Part shown: positions 18,917 to 29,500 of the stretch, piece after piece
Numbering within the stretch: position 1 is the first letter of the stretch
Layout of the letters: every line of letters starts with the position of its first letter
From: Saprospiraceae bacterium
GTDB taxonomy: Bacteria > Bacteroidota > Bacteroidia > Chitinophagales > Saprospiraceae
Reading direction: 5' to 3'
NCBI GenBank assembly: GCA_016710235.1
Contig: JADJLG010000001.1
Location: 310,001-374,000 of the forward strand
DNA: 64,000 bases
Made by a program: the position numbers and the translations under genes
Notes under the pieces: model-generated
The model's database searches: none
What the model was told of the DNA's origin: nothing
The model's input: only the letters and a program-made list of their open reading frames with translations

Positions 18917-20971
18917 ATGGAACATAAACACAAATACGATTCACAAGGCAAACAACTCTGTTGTACTCAAACGCAAAAAATATATCAAAATGCAGGGGCA
19001 GAAAAATTAATTCAATACCCAACAGATACTGCAGATCAAACTGACGACCATCATGATCATGATCACGAACATGAGAGTGTCACCGGACACGACGAGTACG
19101 GCAAATTAAAAATGTTCCTTCCACCAGCAATCTCAGTTTTCATATTGATCACCGGATTGACTCTGGACAATTTTATAAAACCCACATGGTTTACATCTCA
19201 TATTAGACTGCTCTGGTATTTGATTGGTTATTTGCCGGTTGGATTTCCGGTCCTCAAATCTGCTATTGAGGCGATGCGTAAAGCAGAAATATTCTCAGAG
19301 TTTTTTCTCATGGGAATAGCTACTATCGGCGCATTTGTCATAGGTGAATATCCGGAAGGTGTAGCAGTAATGACTTTTTATGCAATAGGTGAAGTATTTC
19401 AAACTTTGGCTATTCGGAGAGCTAAAGCCAACATCAAGTCATTACTGGATCAAAGACCTGACGAAGTGAGTATTCTGAAGGATAATTCGAGGATAATCAT
19501 CAAAGCAGAAGAAGTCAATATTGGCGATATACTACAACTCAAACCCGGAGAAAAATTGGCATTGGATGGAGAATTGATATCAGAAAAAGCTTCCTTCAAC
19601 ACCTCTGCTCTTACCGGAGAAAGTTTACCTGAAACAAAAACCAAAGGACAAACTGTATTTGCAGGTATTGTCAATTTAAATACTACCACATTGGTAAGGG
19701 TGACGAGCAATTATCAAAACAGCAAGCTGAGCAAAATACTGGATTTGGTCCAAAATGCTTCCTTGCAAAAAGCTCCTACAGAACTATTTATAAGAAAATT
19801 TGCTAAAATTTATACTCCATTTGTTGTTATAATCGCCATTGCCATTACTATCATCCCCTTCTTTCTTGACAGCCGGTATGTGTTTAATGAATGGTTTTAC
19901 AGAGCTTTGGTTTTTCTTGTAATTTCTTGTCCATGTGCTCTGGTGCTTTCCATTCCTTTAGCTTATTTTGGTGGAGTCGGATCTGCCGGTAAAAATGGAA
20001 TATTATTTAAGGGCGGAAATTTTCTTGACAGAATTGCCAATGTGCAACATGTGGTCATGGACAAAACCGGAACACTTACTGAAGGAGTATTTAAAGTTCA
20101 AGAGATTGCCCTTGGACCTGAATGGAACAAAGAGGAAATTCTGCAATTGGTCAACGCGTTGGAAAGTCATAGTACACATCCTGTGGCGACTGCTATCCAT
20201 GACTACGTTGGCAAAATAGATCACGGCATACGTTTAGAAAATGTAGAAGAAATCGGTGGATATGGATTAAAGGCTGTTTTCCAAAATAAGGACTTTCTAT
20301 GTGGAAATTTTAAACTCATGGACAAAAATAATATTCAATATGACATTGACCCTGCCACTATTCTCCACACTTCAATAGCTATAGCACTTGATAAAAAATT
20401 TGTAGGCTATATCACCATTGCCGATAGCTTAAAATCTGACGCAAAAATGACCGCAGAACGATTGAAGTCAATGAATATTAAAATCACATTGCTAAGCGGT
20501 GACAAGAATACAATTGTCCAAAAGATAGCAGAGCAACTGGGAATAAAAAACGCTTTTGGAGAATTGCTTCCTGAAGATAAAGTTGAGAAATTAAAAGAAA
20601 TAAAATCTCAATATCAAAGCGTTGCCTTCGTTGGTGATGGATTTAATGACACTCCCGTATTGGCGATCAGCGATATCGGAATTGCGATGGGAGACAAAGG
20701 TAGTGACGCTGCTATTGAAACCGCTGATGTAGTAATTCAAGACGATCATCCCAGCAAAATTCTGACCGCTATTCTCATAGGCAAAAAAACGAAGCGAATT
20801 GTTTGGCAAAATATTGCATTGGCATTCTTGGTAAAGGCCATCGTATTGGTACTTGGCGCAGGAGGATTGGCGACTATGTGGGAAGCAGTTTTTGCTGATG
20901 TAGGCGTTTCCTTAATTGCAATACTCAATGCTACAAAAATTTTCTACACAAAATACGATCTCTCGAATTAA
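18917..20971 (+). CDS. Heavy-metal P1B-type ATPase (Zn/Cd/Co/Pb exporter)
   Basis: An ATP-driven cation exporter of 684 residues. It has a His-rich N-terminus (DDHHDHDHEHE, about residue 36-46) instead of a canonical HMA domain, then the A-domain motif LTGESLPE. The membrane metal site CPC lies in ISCPCALVLS (about residue 338), the phosphorylation site is DKTGTLTEG (about 381), the nucleotide domain HP motif is HSTHPVATA, and the hinge is GDGFNDTPVL (about 573). CPC plus a late membrane D in the last helix pair (ADVGVS) fits ZntA/CadA-type specificity. The frame is open to TTG 18884, but ATG 18917 fits better. It follows the CzcA-CzcB genes and overlaps the convergent parC stop by four bases. 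Confidence 0.92.
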   Translation: MEHKHKYDSQGKQLCCTQTQKIYQNAGAEKLIQYPTDTADQTDDHHDHDHEHESVTGHDEYGKLKMFLPPAISVFILITGLTLDNFIKPTWFTSHIRLLWYLIGYLPVGFPVLKSAIEAMRKAEIFSEFFLMGIATIGAFVIGEYPEGVAVMTFYAIGEVFQTLAIRRAKANIKSLLDQRPDEVSILKDNSRIIIKAEEVNIGDILQLKPGEKLALDGELISEKASFNTSALTGESLPETKTKGQTVFAGIVNLNTTTLVRVTSNYQNSKLSKILDLVQNASLQKAPTELFIRKFAKIYTPFVVIIAIAITIIPFFLDSRYVFNEWFYRALVFLVISCPCALVLSIPLAYFGGVGSAGKNGILFKGGNFLDRIANVQHVVMDKTGTLTEGVFKVQEIALGPEWNKEEILQLVNALESHSTHPVATAIHDYVGKIDHGIRLENVEEIGGYGLKAVFQNKDFLCGNFKLMDKNNIQYDIDPATILHTSIAIALDKKFVGYITIADSLKSDAKMTAERLKSMNIKITLLSGDKNTIVQKIAEQLGIKNAFGELLPEDKVEKLKEIKSQYQSVAFVGDGFNDTPVLAISDIGIAMGDKGSDAAIETADVVIQDDHPSKILTAILIGKKTKRIVWQNIALAFLVKAIVLVLGAGGLATMWEAVFADVGVSLIAILNATKIFYTKYDLSN

Positions 20972-23541
20972 AAATCAAACTCCAGGGTATCTCCGATTTT
21001 CAATTTTGGACCCGGAGGATTCTTGGTTTGCTGGTAAGATTCTACTTTTACCAATGGTATATCTTCGATTTTATTGCCGATGGCTTTCCAGCCTTTTATA
21101 TCGACAAATTCAACAAGTGTGAGGATCTCTTCTGATTTCTCATTTTTGCGTTTGTAACTGAATAGCACTTCAGGATTTTCCCCTGTTCCTGCCCAATACA
21201 TTTTTGAATCTTTGTGATCAGTGATAAACTGAAATTTTTGTCCGAGGCTACTGGTTTCAATTTTAAATCTCTTTGCCATGGACCATTTTTTTTCACCTTC
21301 AAAGTAAACTGTGGAAACTACAATATCCTCTTTGAACTTTACCATAGAATACAATTCAGCAAAAGCATATCTATTTTGCATATCGTATTCTGTAATTTCA
21401 TAGCTGCCGTCTTTATAGATAGCGAGTAATTTATCACCTTTATTCAATCCTCCCAAAAACCAACCTCGTTCTTCAGCATTGAGTCTGCCCGTGTGTGGAT
21501 CAAACCAGACATTTTGAGATCCCAAAGTAGATTGCCCTTTTTCCCTCAGGCTGATTTTGCGAACCGGATACTTGGTGACAATATTTCCTTGGGACGATCT
21601 ACCTTTGATTTCAAGTTCAGCAAAATTAAAATCAAACTGCTTGATCTTTGCACTGCATCCTGCAGTAAGATAAACTGATACGATTTCTGCCTCGCCCTCA
21701 GGATTTGCAGAAAAATAAAGCAATCGCGATTTGGGATGACCCTTTGTCAGATCGTATTCTTTGTCTCTGGTAATTCCCGTGACATTAAATCTCTTAGCCA
21801 TTGCCCTACCCGTTTCTCCGTCAAGATAAATCATGTTGTACGTTGTGCGCTCGTCAGCTTTCTTCCAGACATCTACATGACGTAAATCTTTTCCCACATA
21901 TGTTTTTTCAGCAATGCGTGTAACCATCATTTTCGCATCTCCCCGAAATGCGATGATATCGTCTATATCAGAACATTCTTTGATGAATTCATCTTTCTTT
22001 AAGCCATATCCTACAAAGCCATCCTCTCTGTTGACGTACAGTTTTGAATTATTTGCGACAACTTGCACTGCCTGTATGGCTTCAAACTCCATGATTGTCG
22101 TTTTGCGTTCTCTGCCTTTGGAATATTTATTTAATAAATTTTCAAAATAATGGATCGCAAAGTCTGTAATGTGTTCAATATCATGTTCCGTTTTCTTCAA
22201 CTCACTTTCGAGCGCTTTCAGATTTTCATCCATCTGAAATTTATTGTACTTGGAAATTCTCTTGATACGGATTTCTGTCAGATGAGTGACATCATCATCG
22301 GTTATTTCTCGGTTGAGTCTAATGCGTTTGTCAGAAGCAACTGCTTTTTCTGAAGGAGTGGCAACGAACTTGCGCAAGCCTTTGTGGATGGTTTCTATTA
22401 CTGCTTCGAAACTATTGCACTCTTCAATGTCCCTATATATGCGATTTTCAATAAATATTTTTTCCAGGGAACTGAGATGCCATTTTTCCAAAATTTCACT
22501 CTTCTTGATTTCCAATTCCTTGAGCAAAAGATACTTGGCATGTTCGGTACTAATACGCAACAACTCATTTACTTTCAGAAACACGGGTTTATCGTCAACG
22601 ATCACGCAGGCATTTGGCGAAACCGAGAATTCGCATTGTGTAAAAGCATACAGCGCATCAATGGTCACCTGGGGAGAGACTCCGCTTTGAAGTTCGATCA
22701 ATATTTCGACATCCTTTGCAGTGTTGTCAGAGACTTGCTTGATTTTAATTTTTCCCTTATCCGCGGCTTTGATGATGGATTCGATCAGTGAGCCTGTAGT
22801 TACGCCATAGGGTAATTCGCGAATGATGATGTTCTTTTTGTCTTCCACCTCCATCTTCGCACGGATTTTTACTTTACCGCCTCGCAATCCCTGTTGGTAA
22901 TCACTGATGTCGATCTGTCCTCCGGTCTCAAAATCGGGATAAATTTGAACGCTTTTGCCTTTTAATATTTGAATACTCGCTTTGATCAGTTCTATAAAAT
23001 TGTGAGGCAGTATTTTTGTAGCAAGTCCCACGGCTATACCTTCCACTCCTTGTGCCAAAAGCAGAGGAAATTTCATAGGGAGGGCTACGGGTTCTCTTTT
23101 TCTGCCATCATAAGAAAGCTGCCATTCAGTAAGCTGCGGGTTGAAGGCCACATCAAGTGCAAACTTGCTCAGTCTGGCTTCGATATATCTCGGTGCAGCA
23201 GCCGAATCTCCGGTCCTATAGTCTCCCCAGTTGCCCTGTGTGTCGATCATCAGATCTTTTTGACCCAAGTTGACCAGAGCCTCACCTATAGCTGCATCAC
23301 CGTGAGGGTGAAACTGCATCGTCTGCCCGATGAGATTGGCCACTTTGTGATACCTCCCATCTTCAGCCTCGTACATGCTATGCAATATTCGCCTTTGAAC
23401 AGGCTTGAGTCCATCTTCGATAGCCGGTACCGCCCTTTCCAGTATCACGTAACTGGCATAGTCTAAAAAATAGTCCTGGTACATTCCATCCAGTGTCGTG
23501 ATATGTCCCTGATGAGATTCCGAGTTTTGTTTTTCTGACAT
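20968..23541 (-). CDS. parC: DNA topoisomerase IV subunit A (GyrA/ParC family)
   Basis: The DNA-cleaving subunit of a type IIA topoisomerase, which decatenates daughter chromosomes. The 857-residue protein has the cleavage domain start (DYASYVILERAVPAIEDGLK), the quinolone-region sequence HPHGDAAIGEALV, the catalytic Tyr119 in AAAPRYIEARLS, and a divergent C-terminal region with weak beta-pinwheel repeats. The C-terminal part does not show a clear GyrA box (QRRGGKG), and gyrB elsewhere in the window is separate, so ParC is favoured over GyrA. The partner parE is not in the window. It converges on the P-type ATPase with a 4-bp overlap. Confidence 0.88.
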   Translation of the reverse strand: MSEKQNSESHQGHITTLDGMYQDYFLDYASYVILERAVPAIEDGLKPVQRRILHSMYEAEDGRYHKVANLIGQTMQFHPHGDAAIGEALVNLGQKDLMIDTQGNWGDYRTGDSAAAPRYIEARLSKFALDVAFNPQLTEWQLSYDGRKREPVALPMKFPLLLAQGVEGIAVGLATKILPHNFIELIKASIQILKGKSVQIYPDFETGGQIDISDYQQGLRGGKVKIRAKMEVEDKKNIIIRELPYGVTTGSLIESIIKAADKGKIKIKQVSDNTAKDVEILIELQSGVSPQVTIDALYAFTQCEFSVSPNACVIVDDKPVFLKVNELLRISTEHAKYLLLKELEIKKSEILEKWHLSSLEKIFIENRIYRDIEECNSFEAVIETIHKGLRKFVATPSEKAVASDKRIRLNREITDDDVTHLTEIRIKRISKYNKFQMDENLKALESELKKTEHDIEHITDFAIHYFENLLNKYSKGRERKTTIMEFEAIQAVQVVANNSKLYVNREDGFVGYGLKKDEFIKECSDIDDIIAFRGDAKMMVTRIAEKTYVGKDLRHVDVWKKADERTTYNMIYLDGETGRAMAKRFNVTGITRDKEYDLTKGHPKSRLLYFSANPEGEAEIVSVYLTAGCSAKIKQFDFNFAELEIKGRSSQGNIVTKYPVRKISLREKGQSTLGSQNVWFDPHTGRLNAEERGWFLGGLNKGDKLLAIYKDGSYEITEYDMQNRYAFAELYSMVKFKEDIVVSTVYFEGEKKWSMAKRFKIETSSLGQKFQFITDHKDSKMYWAGTGENPEVLFSYKRKNEKSEEILTLVEFVDIKGWKAIGNKIEDIPLVKVESYQQTKNPPGPKLKIGDTLEFDF

Positions 23542-23956
23542 ACTATGATCGATTAATATTGAACTCTACGCCTTTTCTTGTAAGTGAATGTGGAAAAGTA
23601 CCACATAAGACCTTGAGTCAATTGGCAAAATTAATCGCTTTTATCATATTAAGGATTATTTATATATAAAAAATACCTGTTTTCCTGACAATCCGATTTT
23701 GCTTTATAGAACCTGTATAAATCCCGATTCGATAAAAAAAACCGAAAAATGGATATTCAATAAGCCATCCTCCACTATGTCATTGCAAAAAGCGCTTAAA
23801 ATCAAGTTTTCTTCCAGGTGACATCCGGATCCCGCTGCTCTCTGATTCATGAAGACCATTCCCAGAAATCATCTCAATTCTGTGAGATTTTTTACTTTTA
23901 CAAGCTCATGTGGGGATTCATGTCCATCCTCATGATGGAAAGATTTTGATCTCTAC
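23542..23956. other. Divergent intergenic region
   Basis: This 415-bp spacer separates parC (leftward) from the acyltransferase gene (rightward). I see no gene, strong dyad or repeat in it. It must hold the promoters of both genes, but I could not assign a consensus element with confidence. Confidence 0.4.
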
Positions 23957-25117
23957 ATGTTATTCAGTTCTCTAAAACGTGTCACCAGTTCCGGAAAATA
24001 TATACCGGAAATAGATGCTTTGCGTTTCATTGCAATCGCGATGGTCGTATTTTCTCATATCAGTGAATTAATATTTCGGCAACCGCAATCTTTTTTTATA
24101 CAGAACAAATCAAATTATTCAGGATTGCACAGCTGGATGAGTCACGGTTTTTTTGGTGTAGATATTTTCTTTGCAATCAGTGGATTTATACTTGCACTGC
24201 CATTCGCTGAATCGCTGCGCAATGGTTCCACTTTTCCTTCCTTGCGTTCCTACTTTCGGAGAAGGCTTACACGTCTGGAGCCGCCTTATGTAATCAGTTT
24301 ATTCATCTTCTTTATTGCATTACTCCTACTAAAAATTCACAGCTTTCAGGAATTGTGGAAGAGCTTTTTGGCTTCCTTATTTTATAGTCATAATTTTTTA
24401 CATGACAGATCATTTTTACCTCTGATAAACAATGTCACCTGGAGTCTTGAAGTAGAAATTCAATTCTATATTCTGGCACCGTTCCTGATGATTTTATTGT
24501 ACAAAATCAAGCAAGCTCAATACCGTAAAATATTGTTGATGGTTCTCATACTCTCTTTATCTGCATTGACAAAATTTACAAAACCTCAATACATCAGTTT
24601 GTATGAATACTTCCATTTTTTTCTGATAGGAATTTTAATATGCGAATATTTTCTCGATAAAAATTTCCTCGCATCTCCCGAAAGAAATGATTTCCTTAGA
24701 TCAACATTTTTATTGCCGGTACTCGCGTGCATTATGATTGGTATGAAGCATACAGACATCACTTATATGGGCTCTATGCATCCTTCGCTCAAGGTCCTTC
24801 TCAGCACTTTACAATTACTGCTATTGATATTATTCTTTTATCTGATCTTGATCAAAGGATGGGGAAGCTTGTTTACCAGAAGCAGCTTGATTTGTATAAT
24901 CGGTGGGATGTGTTACTCTATTTATCTCTTGCACAATCCGATTATTCAGGGACTAGGTCATCTCATGTTCAATGTATATCATGACAACTCTTTCCCGAAA
25001 ACGTTTATCCAATATACTGCGATTCTGGTCTCTGCAGTAATGATGGTTTCCACCTTGTTTTTCATTTTTTTTGAAAAACCATTTATGTCAAAAAGATCCA
25101 AGAGCAGCACGAAATAA
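23957..25117 (+). CDS. Membrane acyltransferase, OafA/YrhL (AT3) family
   Basis: A 386-residue polytopic enzyme that moves acyl (often acetyl) groups onto surface polysaccharides or related molecules. It shows the AT3 start IPEIDALRFIAIAMVVFSHI with the conserved R and H, then HGFFGVDIFFAISGFIL, the RRRLTRLEPPY block, and about ten hydrophobic helices. It has no extra SGNH domain, so it is the short membrane-only form. The substrate is unknown. It stands alone between parC and the thiolase gene. Confidence 0.88.
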   Translation: MLFSSLKRVTSSGKYIPEIDALRFIAIAMVVFSHISELIFRQPQSFFIQNKSNYSGLHSWMSHGFFGVDIFFAISGFILALPFAESLRNGSTFPSLRSYFRRRLTRLEPPYVISLFIFFIALLLLKIHSFQELWKSFLASLFYSHNFLHDRSFLPLINNVTWSLEVEIQFYILAPFLMILLYKIKQAQYRKILLMVLILSLSALTKFTKPQYISLYEYFHFFLIGILICEYFLDKNFLASPERNDFLRSTFLLPVLACIMIGMKHTDITYMGSMHPSLKVLLSTLQLLLLILFFYLILIKGWGSLFTRSSLICIIGGMCYSIYLLHNPIIQGLGHLMFNVYHDNSFPKTFIQYTAILVSAVMMVSTLFFIFFEKPFMSKRSKSSTK

Positions 25118-25275
25118 ATGACTTCCAAATAGTTCCGCAAATACAGAACGACTCAGGCCTTTTTCAGGTGGAAGCATGGTGCGGGATTTTTGTGACAAGC
25201 TCTTTTGACCTCATTTATTTTTCTTGATCCAACATTTATTTGGTATTATATTTACCCTTCTAAATACAAGATTGT

Positions 25276-26448
25276 ATGAATGATGCATTCATCGTTTCGT
25301 TCTGTCGCAGTGCAGTTACAAAAGCAAAAAAAGGAGGATTTCGATTTACCAGATCAGATGATCTTGCGGTGAACATCATCAAGGCATTACTTGCCAAGAC
25401 CCCTCAACTGGATACCTCGCTCATAGATGATGTCATCGTTGGATGTGCAAATCCAGAGGGTGAGCAGGGATTACAAATCGGTAGACAAATAGCATTGCGG
25501 GCAGTGGGACAATCTACCCCGGGAGTAACTGTCAACCGCTACTGCGCATCGGGTCTGGAAACTATTGCCATAGCGACGGCAAAAATCAGATCAGGTATGG
25601 GAGAATGTTACGTAGCCGGCGGTGTAGAAAGCATGAGCCAGATTCCGATGGAAGGTTACAAACTCGCTCCCAATTATATGGTAGCCAGCGAGCATCCGGA
25701 CTATATCATTGGTATGGGACTCACCGCAGAGGCGGTGGCAAAAAAATATAATGTGAGCCGAGAAGATCAGGATCTGTTTGCGCTTCGATCCAATCAGCTC
25801 GCCTCCAAAGCACAGCAAAATCATCTCTTTGACGACGAGATATTCCCGATTGAGATTGAAGAGACTTCAGTGGTCAATGACAAAAAGACGAGTCGCAAAT
25901 CAACTGTAAAACTTGATGACGGCATACGAGCGGATACAAGTTTGGAGGCACTCGCTGCCCTCAAACCGGCATTTGCCCTGGGAGGTTCTGTTACTGCTGG
26001 TAACTCTTCTCAAACCAGCGACGGTGCCGGATTTGCCCTCGTTTGTAGTGAAAACATCGTCAGGCAGCTTGGCTTGCAAGCTCTGGGTCGCTTGGTCTCA
26101 TGCGCAGTCGCAGGTGTGGATCCTCTCTATATGGGAATAGGGCCCTGCAAAGCAATACCAAAAGCGCTCCAGATGGCCAATAAAAATTTGTCCGATATCG
26201 ATCTGATAGAACTCAACGAGGCATTCGCAGCACAATCACTTGCCGTCATTCGTGAAGCGGGTTTGGATCCTGATCGGGTCAATGTGAATGGTGGAGCTAT
26301 AGCGCTTGGGCACCCCTTGGGATGCAGTGGGGCTCGCTTGACCATGACTTTGCTCGCCGAACTCGGTAGACGCCATCAGAAGTATGGCCTTGTTACCGCC
26401 TGTGTAGGTGGAGGTCAGGGCATAGCTGCAGTATTGGAACGATTGTAA
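25276..26448 (+). CDS. Acetyl-CoA C-acyltransferase (thiolase)
   Basis: A 390-residue thiolase that cleaves 3-ketoacyl-CoA with CoA or condenses acetyl-CoA. The nucleophile Cys lies in NRYCASGLETIA (about residue 90), the His in NEAFAAQS, and the second catalytic Cys in CVGGGQG near the C-terminus, with NGGAIALGHPLGCSGAR before it. Sequence and length are like FadA-type beta-oxidation thiolases. A partial promoter (CTTG, 20 bases, TATATTTA at 25247-25254) lies upstream. No fadB-like gene is adjacent, so the pathway assignment to fatty-acid degradation is an inference. Confidence 0.92.
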   Translation: MNDAFIVSFCRSAVTKAKKGGFRFTRSDDLAVNIIKALLAKTPQLDTSLIDDVIVGCANPEGEQGLQIGRQIALRAVGQSTPGVTVNRYCASGLETIAIATAKIRSGMGECYVAGGVESMSQIPMEGYKLAPNYMVASEHPDYIIGMGLTAEAVAKKYNVSREDQDLFALRSNQLASKAQQNHLFDDEIFPIEIEETSVVNDKKTSRKSTVKLDDGIRADTSLEALAALKPAFALGGSVTAGNSSQTSDGAGFALVCSENIVRQLGLQALGRLVSCAVAGVDPLYMGIGPCKAIPKALQMANKNLSDIDLIELNEAFAAQSLAVIREAGLDPDRVNVNGGAIALGHPLGCSGARLTMTLLAELGRRHQKYGLVTACVGGGQGIAAVLERL

Positions 26449-26560
26449 GCCAATTTTCCGGTAAACAGGAATTGAAAATATATCCATTCGTTTCGCCATA
26501 GGCGTCACTCCTCATGACGAAATCTCTCATCTCCGACTTCGATTATATTAACGGACTTTT

Positions 26561-29500
26561 TTACCTGTAAAACAGCATGCTTTTAATTCTCCCTGAATCA
26601 TTGCGAACGGAACAAGAGTATAAACCGGGAACCAATTTTTCTATCGGCAAATCCAATATCCGGTCACCTGCATTGACACCTTGTTTCAGACTACCCACAG
26701 ATCGGCCTAAAATGTCGTGCATTGCAATATAAATCTGCCCTTCTTGTGCATTTTCCAGATACAACTTTGGCAATCCATCTTTACCGTCATATATGATATT
26801 CGCTTGAAATTCATCTGTAGAGATATCCTTACTTGCAAGCACCTGATCCTTCAATACAATATTGTCGATCCACGTTGCATCACCTATCCGAAGCTGATCA
26901 TAATTCTGTTCAAGAATTGCAAAATTTTCGAAACAAAACTCAAACTCTTTTCCTGCAAATGCATCCAAACCTACTTCCTTCCTGAACACTTTTAAAGTGT
27001 CTTCTTTTGAAGCTAAAAACAAATTAGGAGATTGTTGTACTCCATCCACTGTGACGCGCAAAGTTGAAAAGAGTAAATGATTGTAATCCTTAAAATAAAA
27101 TTCATGAGTCTGAATCACATTTTGTTTTAAGTCAAACTGTAATGTGACATGAGTCATATTTTCAGCATTGGCACAAATACAAATCCTGGAGCGATTGGCT
27201 TGATTTTTTGTCCAGATCTCACTTTCATCCCTTGGAGCATCGACCCTTTCTCCTTCAACATTAATATTTCCACCACTCATTCTAATAGAAGCAGGTCCCT
27301 CGATTGGACGATTATTGCCTACCGTAGCATTTGCGTTCAAACCCGGAATAATATTGAGTGTATCTCTGGCCTTCACGGTATTGAAAATTTCGAGTACAAT
27401 ATCTTTAGTCAATTCCCGCTTTCGCGTGAGATTTACGCGCAGTGTATCGTTAAATGGATTTGCATCCTTATTTTGATCCAAAAAGACTTTTACAGCAAGA
27501 CTTGTGTAAGGTAAAATCTTAGTCAGGTCCAGGTCAAAATAACTCAAACTAGAATCCCCTCTGAATATAGTCTTTCCTAATTTCATAGATCCGGTGACGA
27601 TCTCGCCATTGATGGATGCACCCAAGCTCACCGGTGAATTTGTAGTCAATGAATCACAGCCATTGTATTTGGTGTAAAAAAAACCGCGCAGCGGTCCTGA
27701 TTCTTCACAGCCTAAATTAATTGCTCCAAAAGATGCTAGCTTTAACTGAGTATCACTATTTTTTGGATCGTACTTTTCGATTGATATGGTTGCAGTATCA
27801 TTTTCCAAAAATCCATCGTTAGAAAATTGGTGATACACTTTCAAAACGTGTTTTCCTATTTTATCCAGATCAATGTTGACCGGTACATCAATTTCTAGAC
27901 GATCACCAGCTTTAAGATCTTGATTCAACTCCATGGTATCTGTCCAGATAGTTGAATTATCGAGTTTGGCTCCCAGGTAAAAAATTGTCCCTTGTGGAAT
28001 GACTCTATTGCAGTTTTCATATCGGAGCACATGAGTATATTTTTCGTTGGCTCCCAGATAACAGCTTGAATTGATGCTATTATTATTCTCTGCAAAAACA
28101 TCGTAAACTTTGCCTGAATTTTGACTCAGTCCGACAGCATACCAAGCAGCCTGTACTGCACTTTCTTCTGCAGAACATTGACCGTACAATGCTTCCACAG
28201 CAAGCATGGAAGCTTCTACAGCATCATCATAATTTGATCTGCTGGTCAGATAAGCAGAATTCATCAGATATGCTATTTCTGCTGCTTTGTCCATTCCGAT
28301 TTTAGCGACGTCTATCGTCTTTCCTATCTCATTCTTAGCTTTTTTTCCTTCTGTAAGTAAATAAAACCAATAGTTCAATACCCCACTATTGTAATGTACT
28401 CCACCGTTGTCTTCAGGTCCAAAAATCCAGTATTTTCCTTTGTAGTATTTTGGGCACTGATACAGGTTTGGATCAGAAAATGAACGCAAGCCGGAGTTGG
28501 CATTTGACTTCATCAATCCTGTGCCCAATGTCCACTGACTTGCAGTCGTATCGAAAACCCAGGTTTTGATGTGTTTTCCAAAAATATCTGACATGGATTC
28601 ATTCAGTGCACCGGATTCGTTGAGGTATACCAAATTTGACGTATTGGAAGTCACACCATGGGTGATTTCATGACCGCAAATGTCCAGCAAAGTAAAAGGA
28701 TGATATGTGGTTCGATCTCCATCACCGTAATTCATCGTCTGTCCATTCCAACTGGCATTATTCCAATTAGAATTGTAATGCACTAATGAATAAATCTTAA
28801 ATCCATTATTGTCAATACTGTTGCGCTTATATTTTTGAAAAAAATAATCATAGGTTTTCTCCGCTCCAAAATGCGCATCTGTCGCAACTTCATCCAAAGC
28901 TCCGTTGACATTATTCCAGTAATTATCAGAATCCACAAATTCTTCAGAATCTTCGAAGCTGCTCGCGGTTTTGGAGTTGAGTGTGTGAACGCCATTTCCT
29001 CTGCTTTCATCTTTCAAAATGAATCGATCTGCTGCCAGACTATCAACGATAATTTTTTGAGTTCCTGCAAATTTTGTTTTAGCCAGACCTTCCACTTGAA
29101 TAGTACAGATCTGATTTATTTTTTGGATGATCACACCATTTGAAGCATGAACATAAATCCATTCCCGAGCTTCAGGTTGAGTCGAAAACAAATCCAATTT
29201 ATAGCACAGTTCGAACACTCCAGGAGTGACGAAATCAGCCCATACCAATTCAGGTTTTGGATAAAGACTTGCCTTTGAATTATTCTCCAATTCTTTTTGT
29301 CTGTTCTCAAGTTCAATATTTTGCCAGGCATATTCATTTGCCTGTCTGTCACCCATACCGATCTGAATCGCATCCGAAGGTGATATATTTATTCCTAGAT
29401 CAGCAAAAACTGCATCCGGAATTTTACCATTCGAGTTTATAAAAATCTGACCACGCGAATGGACTATATATTGTGCGCCTTCAACGGGATAGCCTGAATA

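Noticed and set aside
20968..23541. GyrA as the identity of the GyrA/ParC-family protein
   Set aside because: No GyrA box is seen in the C-terminal region and the sequence fits Bacteroidota ParC better; a phylogeny would settle it.
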